Below, one piece after another: positions 57,940 to 64,000 of a stretch of DNA of 64,000 bases. Each line of letters begins with the position of its first letter. Within the stretch, counting starts at the first letter, position 1. The stretch spans positions 87,360 through 151,359 of IMG/VR virus record IMGVR_UViG_3300020123_000589, one strand, 5' to 3'. The stretch is from a virus. The notes beneath the pieces were generated by a model that was given only the letters and a program-made list of their open reading frames with translations, searched no databases and was not told the DNA's origin. Made by a program: the position numbers and the translations under genes.

Positions 57940-60484
57940 TACAAATTGTCAAAAATGTCCTGCTTTGTGTAAAAGTAGGAAACAGGTCGTAAATGGGCAA
58001 GGGCCAATAGAAAATGTAAAAATTATGATAGTTGGTGAAGCTCCTGGTCCAGACGAAAACGATTCTGGACAACCCTTTGTTGGAAGGGCGGGTCAGATGC
58101 TCACAAGGCTTTTGGGCATGGCTGGTATTGATCGTTCTCATGTTCGAATCTCTAATGCTGTACGTTGCTTTCCCAAGAACGAAGATAAAAGTATTATGTC
58201 ATCTTTCAGAGCCCCAACATTTGAAGAGATTACAGCTTGCCGAGAATATTTGAAGCAGGAGATTGAAGCGATTAAGCCCAACGTGATTGTTCCTGTTGGG
58301 AGTGCTGCGTTAAGTGCCATTTTAGGTTCAAAAGCCGCAGCAGCTTCTACAAAGATTACAAAAGTACGGGGCACAGAGTTTTGGTCCGAAGAATTAAACT
58401 GTAAAATTATGCCGACTTTCCATCCCAGTTTTGTAATGAGAGATCCCAACAAGGAACCCATCGTAATTCAAGATTTTGTTCGTATTCGAGAATCCTCACA
58501 ATACAAAGAACTTTCCAAAGGTGACGAGGGAAACTACATTACGCTGGATACAATGGAGAAAGTAGATGCTTTTTTTGAACGAATGAAAGATGTGCCAAAT
58601 TTTGTGTTCGACATTGAAACAAACTCCTTGGATTGGCAAGTGGGAGAAATACTTGAAATAGCTTTTAGTTGGAAAGCAAAAACAGCTTGTGTGCTTCCCC
58701 TTACAAAATACATCGGAATTCCTTACCAAGAACTTGAAATAAGAAAAAGAAAAAGTAAGAAAAAAGTAGATGGAAAGGTTCAAGTTATGGAAGTAGAAAA
58801 GCAGGTAGCTGTAGATAAGGTGCGGGATACGTATCAACCATATTGGGGTGATAAGCAGGAATATATTTTGGGCAAGCTTAAAGAACTCCTACAATCTGAA
58901 AAAGGAAAGATTGGACAGAACCTCAAATTTGATGTGAAATGGTTCATGCAGAAAGGCTGGCAAGTGAACAATGTTATTTTTGATACGATGTTAGCTGCTC
59001 ACTTGTTGAATGAGAATAACAAGGGTGGTTTGAACCTCACAGCCCTTTCGATGCAGTACACAACGATGGGTGCATATGACGGACAAATTGAAGCGTGGTT
59101 CAAAGAAAATAAAGTGTCAGAAGCGAAACGAAACTACGCTCACGTTCCTGACGAAATTCGTTTACATTACGCTTGTATGGACGCTGATGTAACGTGGAGA
59201 CTCTTTGAAAAATTTGTTCCCCTTCTAGCTAATGAAAATCTTACCGATATTTTTAACCGTTTAATTATTCCGTTAAGTGTCACATTAACCGAAGCCGAGT
59301 TCCGTGGGGTTAAGATTGATACGACTTATTTGAAAACACTTAAACAAGAACTTGAGACGGATATTGCCGCCCTTGAAAAAAGAATTAAAGATGTTACGGG
59401 GGAGATTAATTTAAATTCCCCAGATCAACTTAGAAAGCTTTTATTCAAAGATCTTAAGTTGCCAAAAATTAAAAAGACTAAGAAAGGTGAAGATTCGACA
59501 GATGTGGAAGTATTGGGAATTTTAGCGGATATGAATCCCATTCCGCAGTTGATCCTTGATTATCGTAAGTTGGAAAAGCTTTACACAACCTACGTTGTTG
59601 GTATTGAAGAAGTATTGGACAAAGATGGGTATTTGCATGGATCGTTTAATATTACAGGAACAGAAAGTGGGAGACTTTCCAGCAGTGATCCGAACCTTCA
59701 AAATATCCCAAAGAAAGACAAACGTATTAAAAAGATGTTTCGAGCTGAAGAAGAAAATGTAATGGTGGAAGGCGACTTGTCGATGGCTGAGATAAGGTTC
59801 TGGGCTGAGTTTTCCAGGGACCCTCAACTCCTTCAGGATCTTTATAATGGGTTGGATATGCACCGAGAAGTAGCAGCTAGGATATTTAAAATTCCACCTG
59901 AACAAGTAACCGACGAACAGAGGACGTTTGCAAAGAGAACTGCTTTCGGACTATTGTATGGAATGTCGAACGACAAGTTCAGTAAGCAGAATAAATGTAG
60001 CTTGGATGATGCAGAGAAAGGCCGACAAGCATTCTTTGGTCGTTATCCAATTGCCAAACAATGGCTGTTTCATATTTCTAGAGAAGCTAGAATGAATCAG
60101 TATGTTACAAACTTGTTTGGCCGTCGAAGACATTTGCCAGGAATTAACAGTCAAGACGAAATGGTTAAGTATGAAGCAGAAGCCGCCTCAAGGAATTCTC
60201 CAATTCAAGGAACTGCTTCAGATTACGCTTGTAATGCAGCTAATCGAATTGTTCAGAAATTTAAAGAGTTGGGATTGAAAGGTAAGCTTCGAATCCTTGT
60301 ACACGACGCTATCATTATGGATATTCCAAAAGTAGAATTTGAACAGTCGATTAATATTATGCGAGAAGAGATGCAGCGTCCCGTTTGTAATATGGTTGTG
60401 CCCATGGTTGCTGATTTTTCATACGGACCAAATTGGGGAGAAATGAAAAAGTACGAATTTAAAAAGGAGACAGCAAATATATGA
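57923..60484 (+). CDS. polA: DNA polymerase I fused to family 4 uracil-DNA glycosylase
   Basis: An 853-residue protein. Residues 1-190: UDG4 domain with Fe-S Cys 9, 12, 82, 106, 'GEAPGPDENDSGQPFVGRAG' and 'FHPS'. Residues 225-470: 3'-5' exonuclease ('FDIETNSLD', 'GQNLKFDVKWFM', 'HYACMDADVTW'). Residues 470-853: family A polymerase ('TESGRLSSSDPNLQNIP', 'EGDLSMAEIRFWAEF', 'FAKRTAFGLLYGMS', 'NSPIQGTASDYACNA', 'VHDAIIMD'). Motif C has Ala796 where most have Glu. The start at ATG 57923 follows from overlap with the HNH gene. SPO1-type phages have comparable fusions. Confidence 0.92.
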   Translation: MLNLNNTNCQKCPALCKSRKQVVNGQGPIENVKIMIVGEAPGPDENDSGQPFVGRAGQMLTRLLGMAGIDRSHVRISNAVRCFPKNEDKSIMSSFRAPTFEEITACREYLKQEIEAIKPNVIVPVGSAALSAILGSKAAAASTKITKVRGTEFWSEELNCKIMPTFHPSFVMRDPNKEPIVIQDFVRIRESSQYKELSKGDEGNYITLDTMEKVDAFFERMKDVPNFVFDIETNSLDWQVGEILEIAFSWKAKTACVLPLTKYIGIPYQELEIRKRKSKKKVDGKVQVMEVEKQVAVDKVRDTYQPYWGDKQEYILGKLKELLQSEKGKIGQNLKFDVKWFMQKGWQVNNVIFDTMLAAHLLNENNKGGLNLTALSMQYTTMGAYDGQIEAWFKENKVSEAKRNYAHVPDEIRLHYACMDADVTWRLFEKFVPLLANENLTDIFNRLIIPLSVTLTEAEFRGVKIDTTYLKTLKQELETDIAALEKRIKDVTGEINLNSPDQLRKLLFKDLKLPKIKKTKKGEDSTDVEVLGILADMNPIPQLILDYRKLEKLYTTYVVGIEEVLDKDGYLHGSFNITGTESGRLSSSDPNLQNIPKKDKRIKKMFRAEEENVMVEGDLSMAEIRFWAEFSRDPQLLQDLYNGLDMHREVAARIFKIPPEQVTDEQRTFAKRTAFGLLYGMSNDKFSKQNKCSLDDAEKGRQAFFGRYPIAKQWLFHISREARMNQYVTNLFGRRRHLPGINSQDEMVKYEAEAASRNSPIQGTASDYACNAANRIVQKFKELGLKGKLRILVHDAIIMDIPKVEFEQSINIMREEMQRPVCNMVVPMVADFSYGPNWGEMKKYEFKKETANI

Positions 60485-60807
60485 AAGCGTCTGATTACCA
60501 GTTATGGACGGAAAGAACGGCGATTTACCCAAAGAATGAAAGCATCATTTATACCACCATTGGCCTTGCCAATGAAGCAGGTGAGTGTTTGGGGGTAGTA
60601 AAGAAAATGATGCGGGATGATAATAACGTTCTGACAGAAGAAAAGCGTACAAAGCTGATCGCTGAAGTTGGCGATGTATGTTGGTATTTGGCGCGTGTAT
60701 GTACCGAACTCGGTGTTTCTATGGAAGATGTATTTGAAATGAATATGGAAAAACTTGAAGACCGCCTAAAGCGAAATGTGATTCAAGGATCTGGGGACAA
60801 TCGTTAA
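60481..60807 (+). CDS. MazG-like nucleotide pyrophosphohydrolase
   Basis: A 108-residue protein with the MazG helix pattern: 'GLANEAGECLGVVKK' (Glu-x-x-Glu) and 'LIAEVGDVCWYLARV' (Glu-x-x-Asp), which bind Mg and hydrolyse NTP or dNTP to NMP. Coupled to DNA polymerase by ATGA, suggesting dNTP pool cleaning or ppGpp modulation as proposed for other phage MazG proteins. Confidence 0.85.
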   Translation: MKASDYQLWTERTAIYPKNESIIYTTIGLANEAGECLGVVKKMMRDDNNVLTEEKRTKLIAEVGDVCWYLARVCTELGVSMEDVFEMNMEKLEDRLKRNVIQGSGDNR

Positions 60808-60947
60808 TGCTTATTTGTGATAAATGCCACATAGCAAGTGCAGACGTTCAGAAAACAGTAGATCCTTATTCCAGCGATGTAAATAATGAAACGATTGAAA
60901 TAAACCTTTGTGATGCTTGTTATTGTGAGAGGGTTTGGGATATTTAA
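60807..60947 (+). CDS. Small zinc-ribbon protein
   Basis: A 46-residue protein: 'LICDKCHI' and 'LCDACYCE', two CxxC pairs about 30 residues apart. Starts by TAATG overlap with MazG and ends directly before the next ATG. Function unknown. Confidence 0.6.
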   Translation: MLICDKCHIASADVQKTVDPYSSDVNNETIEINLCDACYCERVWDI

Positions 60948-61487
60948 ATGTTTGATTGGCTCCATAAAATAAACGTAAGAGTGTATCTTTGCCAGGCAAT
61001 GACGGGCATTAGACAGAACGTCATATATCAAAGGAATGCGTATTGCACTCGCGTCTTAGAAAAGTACGGAATCGAGGTTTGGTCCCCCGTAACCGAAGAG
61101 GGTGTAAGCCCTTCCAATAGAAAACTTGATCAGCCTTCCCAAGAACAGCTTCGAAAATTTTGGCGCAGAGATAAGTTTTTGATAAAGCACAGTCACATTC
61201 TTTTGGACATAACAGGTCCTTCACGCTCACAAGGCAGTTTGCATGAAATTGGATTGGCGCGTTATTTTATTTTCCAACCTGTAGTGAGAGTCATGAAGCT
61301 TCGTGGACCTTCAGTAGTAATTGAACAAGAAGATATTGTAACAAGTACCGTAGAACAGGCTGCGAAACTAATAGTCCAGGAATTTGGGACACCTTGGAAA
61401 AGATTGAAATGGAAATTTAAATTGTTTGGACGATGCTTCCCTGGGTATTTGAAAACACGAATAATGTGGTGGATGGATTGGATTTAA
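60948..61487 (+). CDS. Nucleoside deoxyribosyltransferase-like protein
   Basis: A 179-residue protein. 'VRVYLCQAMTG' is the nucleotide-binding start, 'CTRVLEKYGIEVWSPV' the second strand, 'KHSHILLDITGP' a third, and 'RSQGSLHEIGLARYF' holds the likely catalytic Glu. This is the pattern of nucleoside 2-deoxyribosyltransferase-like enzymes that swap bases on deoxyribose. The C-terminal 50 residues are basic and extra. Next to MazG and polymerase, it fits nucleotide salvage or modified-nucleotide handling. Confidence 0.7.
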   Translation: MFDWLHKINVRVYLCQAMTGIRQNVIYQRNAYCTRVLEKYGIEVWSPVTEEGVSPSNRKLDQPSQEQLRKFWRRDKFLIKHSHILLDITGPSRSQGSLHEIGLARYFIFQPVVRVMKLRGPSVVIEQEDIVTSTVEQAAKLIVQEFGTPWKRLKWKFKLFGRCFPGYLKTRIMWWMDWI

Positions 61488-61633
61488 ATCCTAAATTTGC
61501 TCAGGGCGTAATTCAATTAGTTAAAGACGGAATTTTAACTAAAGGGTACGTTCAGGGATATTTAAAAAGCAGATTGGAAATGGGGAAAATAGATAACCTT
61601 TCGTATATTGAAATTATGGATGCAATAAAATGA
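61433..61633 (+). CDS. Small protein with DNL-type tail
   Basis: Up to 66 residues; the ATG at 61433 overlaps the previous gene by 55 bases, so a GTG at 61466/61469 or TTG at 61478 may be the true start. The body lacks the zinc knuckle ('PKFAQGVIQLVKDGIL'), but the end is 'KIDNLSYIEIMDAIK', and the stop overlaps the nuclease start (ATGA at 61630). Confidence 0.6.
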   Translation: MLPWVFENTNNVVDGLDLNPKFAQGVIQLVKDGILTKGYVQGYLKSRLEMGKIDNLSYIEIMDAIK

Positions 61634-62334
61634 CAAACATTTTCAAACACGAACCAGGACAATTTAGAGGGTTCTTTTCAGAAACTTTGGACAGTTTTTT
61701 GAAATCCATTCAGGCTCCGTATACAAACACGAAAGTTATAAGGCCCTCTCAGATCCATTTATGTCAGCGTTGGATTGTTGGGGATCTTCTAGGCAGAATT
61801 CCATTTGAACCAAATAGTGCTGTGCAGCAACGAGTGTTGGATAATGGAAGCTATGTACACAAACGAATCCTTCAGAAGTATTTGCCAAGGATGGGGATTG
61901 TTCCGTACATCTTAGATATTAAGAAAGGTGAACTTAAACAGTTTATCGAGGTCAGCCTAAGAGACGATTCTTTATGGTTGAAGGGTAGCCCAGACGCTTT
62001 AATTTTAAATCCTAACGATGGGCTTGTTTACGTCTTTGAATTAAAAAGTATGCGGGATGGAGAATTTAAAATACTTGAAGATGCTAAGATTGAACACATC
62101 ATGCAAGTGCATCTCTACATGTGGCTCACAAACATTCCCAGAGCAATTTTATTTTATGAAAACAAGGATAGCCAGCAGACTAAAGAGTTTGTTATCCAAA
62201 AGAGCGATATTCTTATGAATAAAATTTTAAATAAAATTAGTTTGATACAGAAGGCCGCGACAGAAAGTAATTTAAATATTCCATGCGAAAATACTTCAGT
62301 AAATGCTTGTAAATGCAGCAAGATTCTGATATAG
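61630..62334 (+). CDS. PD-(D/E)XK exonuclease with Fe-S-type cysteines
   Basis: A 234-residue nuclease of the Cas4/RecB type. 'GSYVHKRIL' supplies the His; 'LKGSPDALIL' the Asp; 'VYVFELKSM' the Glu-x-Lys; 'HIMQVHLYMWL' the Gln-x-x-x-Tyr motif. One Cys near residue 45 ('IHLCQRW') and three at the end ('PCENTSVNACKCSK') match the Fe-S cluster layout of Cas4 and AddB. Probably resects DNA ends in phage recombination. Confidence 0.82.
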   Translation: MTNIFKHEPGQFRGFFSETLDSFLKSIQAPYTNTKVIRPSQIHLCQRWIVGDLLGRIPFEPNSAVQQRVLDNGSYVHKRILQKYLPRMGIVPYILDIKKGELKQFIEVSLRDDSLWLKGSPDALILNPNDGLVYVFELKSMRDGEFKILEDAKIEHIMQVHLYMWLTNIPRAILFYENKDSQQTKEFVIQKSDILMNKILNKISLIQKAATESNLNIPCENTSVNACKCSKILI

Positions 62335-62335
62335 T
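62307..62335 (+). promoter_or_regulatory. Promoter with leaderless spacing
   Basis: TTGTAA, 17 bases, TATAGT, ending 7 bases before the ATG at 62343. TCTGATATAGTTGAA is identical to the promoter region at 42854-42868. Confidence 0.55.
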
Positions 62336-62342
62336 TGAACAT

Positions 62343-62450
62343 ATGAAGCTCTTCCATCAATCCCGTAAACTCGTATACGATACAGAGACGAAAGAAATCC
62401 AAACATTCGAAGAGTTTGAAAAGCAACAGGAGAAGAAAGAAAATGAGTAA
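62343..62450 (+). CDS. Very small acidic/basic helix protein
   Basis: A 35-residue protein ('MKLFHQSRKLVYDTETKEIQ'...). It sits at leaderless distance from a promoter and its codons contain CAGGAG, the SD of the following gene, which starts inside it. May act as a leader peptide. Confidence 0.5.
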   Translation: MKLFHQSRKLVYDTETKEIQTFEEFEKQQEKKENE

Positions 62451-62874
62451 AAAGATTTCAAAAGTGTATCTCGATTGGTCACGTTATCTTAAGCTGATTG
62501 ATATTCTCGCAGAGAAGATTGATTGGAAGGATGAACAGTTCAAAAGTATTGTGTCGATTAATCGTGGTGGAAATATTATTGGAACAATTCTTTCCCACAA
62601 AACTGGAATCCCTTTAGTTGTGTTGAACAAAGCTGGAATTATTTATGAACGTGAGAAGTTTCTTGTCGTCGATGATATCGCTCACACAGGCTCTACTCTC
62701 GCCAATACCATTTATCTTTCCCAGGGAGCTAGGCTGGAATATCATCCTTTGGAATACGCTAACAAAGATTTCAAGATTGCAACGCTGCATTACAGGAAAG
62801 AATCAAAAGTGATGCCGGACTTCTTTGTTGAAACAGTTAACAAATGGATCGTCTATCCCTATGAATGTGCTTGA
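62443..62874 (+). CDS. Phosphoribosyltransferase-like protein
   Basis: A 143-residue protein. 'VSINRGGNIIGTILSHKTGI' is the first loop and 'EKFLVVDDIAHTGSTLANT' the PRPP-binding motif of type I phosphoribosyltransferases. The start at ATG 62443 has AGGAG upstream. Likely purine or pyrimidine salvage, in line with MazG and deoxyribosyltransferase genes nearby; base specificity cannot be read from the sequence. Confidence 0.82.
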   Translation: MSKKISKVYLDWSRYLKLIDILAEKIDWKDEQFKSIVSINRGGNIIGTILSHKTGIPLVVLNKAGIIYEREKFLVVDDIAHTGSTLANTIYLSQGARLEYHPLEYANKDFKIATLHYRKESKVMPDFFVETVNKWIVYPYECA

Positions 62875-63064
62875 TATTTTGTGTAAGTGTGGGCATTCTT
62901 TTTCACAACATCAAAGGGAACAGGATAGTAGCAGTTGCGTTTGTATTGTTCCTTCTATGGGAAAATCAAGTGATTGGGAACAATGGGCAGATAAGTGTAT
63001 GAAGTATGTTCCAGACAATCTCACCCACATTGAACAATTAGCAAAACAGAAAGGACTTGTATGA
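62861..63064 (+). CDS. Zinc-knuckle/DNL-tail protein 12
   Basis: A 67-residue family member: 'ILCKCGHSFSQH', 'CVCIV', tail 'PDNLTHIEQLAKQKGLV'. The start (ATG 62861 or GTG 62867) overlaps the previous gene. AAAGGA in the tail and the ATGA overlap serve the next gene at 63061. Confidence 0.78.
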   Translation: MNVLDILCKCGHSFSQHQREQDSSSCVCIVPSMGKSSDWEQWADKCMKYVPDNLTHIEQLAKQKGLV

Positions 63065-63402
63065 AAAAAATCTATAACACAACCGTTAAAACCAAAGCCA
63101 AATATTATAAGAAATTTTCGGACTTAGTTGGCAAACAATTTTTACATGGGGGAGATAAATACAAACTTGAAGGCTTTTCTGACCGCGAGGCGACGGATGT
63201 TATTAGTTCCGTATTTGGTGGAGAGCTTGGGGATCAATGGATTTTGGGCACCATTTTAAAATATTTATTTCGATGGAACAATTTTCATCGAGAGAAAGAT
63301 ATTTTAAAGATGGCGACTTATTTGTATCTTCTTTGGGTCAAGCAAGGATTCCACTTACAAAAAATACACGATGAAGATATAAAGAAAAACAATGAACGCT
63401 AA
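63061..63402 (+). CDS. DUF3310-like nucleotide-metabolism-type protein
   Basis: A 113-residue protein. 'FGGELGDQWILGTILKYLFR' and 'REKDILKMATYLYLLWVKQG' match the helical pattern of small phage proteins often annotated as nucleotide kinases or DUF3310. Coupled to a DNL-tail gene before and overlapping the HNH gene after. Assignment is tentative. Confidence 0.6.
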   Translation: MKKIYNTTVKTKAKYYKKFSDLVGKQFLHGGDKYKLEGFSDREATDVISSVFGGELGDQWILGTILKYLFRWNNFHREKDILKMATYLYLLWVKQGFHLQKIHDEDIKKNNER

Positions 63403-63886
63403 TTACGTTAAATATTTTAAAACTTACAAAAGATACCGTAAGAAAAATGCCAAAATTCGAGCGGCCAAACAACGGGAATATTATCGTAAACATACAAAAC
63501 GAATTTTAAAACAGCATAAAAAATATAACGAAACTCATAAACGTTCTTACAAGCAAACTAAGAAAATTTTGAAAAAATATAGGGTAACAATTAAAGGCCG
63601 CTTTGCGACATTAAAATCTCAGGCTAAGAAAAAGAACTTAAAAGTTAAATTAACTTTGGAACAGTACGCAAAATTAATAAGCCAGTCATGTTATTATTGT
63701 AAAGGACCTCTAAACGAAACTGGATGTGGGTTAGACCGTATAAACAATTCTAAAGGATATTTATTAAACAACGTTGTTCCTTGTTGCAGAAATTGTAATA
63801 TTATGAAAAATAGCTTTTTAACTTTTGAAGAAATGATCGTAGCTATGAAAGCCGTTTTGAAACTACGAAAATCGAAAGAAGGATAA
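63392..63886 (+). CDS. HNH endonuclease (basic, CxxC type)
   Basis: A 164-residue, very basic protein. After Lys/Tyr-rich repeats ('KQREYYRKHTKRILKQHKKY') the nuclease module is 'SCYYCKGPLNETGCGLDRIN', 'NVVPCCRNCNIMKNS'. It is closely similar in plan to the protein at 31056-31625, so the two are relatives at different sites. No own promoter is seen. Confidence 0.8.
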   Translation: MNANYVKYFKTYKRYRKKNAKIRAAKQREYYRKHTKRILKQHKKYNETHKRSYKQTKKILKKYRVTIKGRFATLKSQAKKKNLKVKLTLEQYAKLISQSCYYCKGPLNETGCGLDRINNSKGYLLNNVVPCCRNCNIMKNSFLTFEEMIVAMKAVLKLRKSKEG

Positions 63887-63889
63887 AAA

Positions 63890-64000
63890 ATGAGTGTGAA
63901 TGTAGGATGGTTTTTTATTGCGGCAGCAATATTTCTTTTTGGGGTTGCAGCAGGGATTTTAATACGTTCCTGCGGAACAGATGAATTTTGGAAATCCTAA
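63890..64000 (+). CDS. Very small membrane protein
   Basis: A 36-residue protein with one membrane helix ('WFFIAAAIFLFGVAAGILI') and a polar end. It starts just after the HNH gene and ends with the last base of the window. Role unknown. Confidence 0.6.
   Translation: MSVNVGWFFIAAAIFLFGVAAGILIRSCGTDEFWKS

Overview
The window is part of the genome of a tailed, contractile-tail bacteriophage (myovirus). It holds a complete tail-sheath, tube, tape-measure and baseplate gene series, several tail fibres, an amidase lysin candidate, and a phage replication and recombination set. DNA is AT-rich and genes are packed tightly, mostly with stop/start overlaps. All but one gene lie on the + strand. The host cannot be named from sequence alone. 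Signal peptides, TTGACA/TATAAT promoters with 17-nt spacers and strong Shine-Dalgarno sites indicate an ordinary bacterial host. Head genes (terminase, portal, capsid) are not in the window.

Layout. 1-22.8 kb is the virion module: fibre, neck-type proteins, sheath, tube, tail-assembly chaperones joined by a -1 frameshift site, tape measure, hub, spike, gp25-like wedge, J-like wedge, then fibre and adhesin genes. 22.8-24.8 kb holds an amidase, a methionine aminopeptidase and an SprT-like metalloprotein, each behind its own promoter. 24.8-38.3 kb is an accessory region of many 35-90 residue Cys-rich proteins, tRNA-Asp, tRNA-Thr and a tRNA-like element. It also has an SF2 helicase, a phosphoesterase, an RlaP-like nucleotidyltransferase, secreted coiled-coil and collagen-like proteins, and ClpP. 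38.3-64 kb holds a BT1-type transporter, DnaB-like helicase, papain-like protease, primase zinc domain, SSB-like protein, RecA, an AAA ATPase and an SbcCD-like complex whose SbcC is split into separate genes. It continues with a release-factor-like protein next to a cREC protein, a SemiSWEET-like protein, a UDG-DNA polymerase I fusion, MazG, a deoxyribosyltransferase-like protein, a PD-(D/E)XK nuclease and a phosphoribosyltransferase. Seven probable homing endonucleases (one GIY-YIG, six HNH or endonuclease VII type) are scattered through the window.

The strongest candidate for something undescribed is a dispersed family of about a dozen small genes. Most pair an N-terminal zinc knuckle (CxCGHxxxxH...CxxC) with a C-terminal peptide 'DNLxxIExLAKxxxLV'. 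In nearly every case the codons of that tail contain a purine-rich Shine-Dalgarno sequence, and the stop overlaps the next gene's start (ATGA or GTGA). They look like repeated translational-coupling cassettes placed in front of functional genes. Other high-interest items are the split SbcC genes around SbcD, the RF-like/cREC/RlaP set (RNA repair or ribosome rescue), two phage-borne membrane transporters (BT1 and SemiSWEET types), a class of probable leaderless promoters, two genes that seem to start at ATT, and homing endonucleases that share a conserved promoter and carry variable numbers of a zinc-finger repeat.

How the genes work together: DnaB-like helicase, primase zinc domain, SSB-like protein and UDG-Pol I form the replication core. 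RecA, SbcCD, the SF2 helicase, the Holliday-resolvase-related nuclease and the PD-(D/E)XK nuclease form the recombination core. MazG, the deoxyribosyltransferase-like and phosphoribosyltransferase-like proteins adjust nucleotide pools. ClpP, MetAP, SprT, the papain-like protease, the RF-like protein and the tRNAs act on protein synthesis and turnover. All functions are inferred from sequence motifs read by eye; no database search was run.
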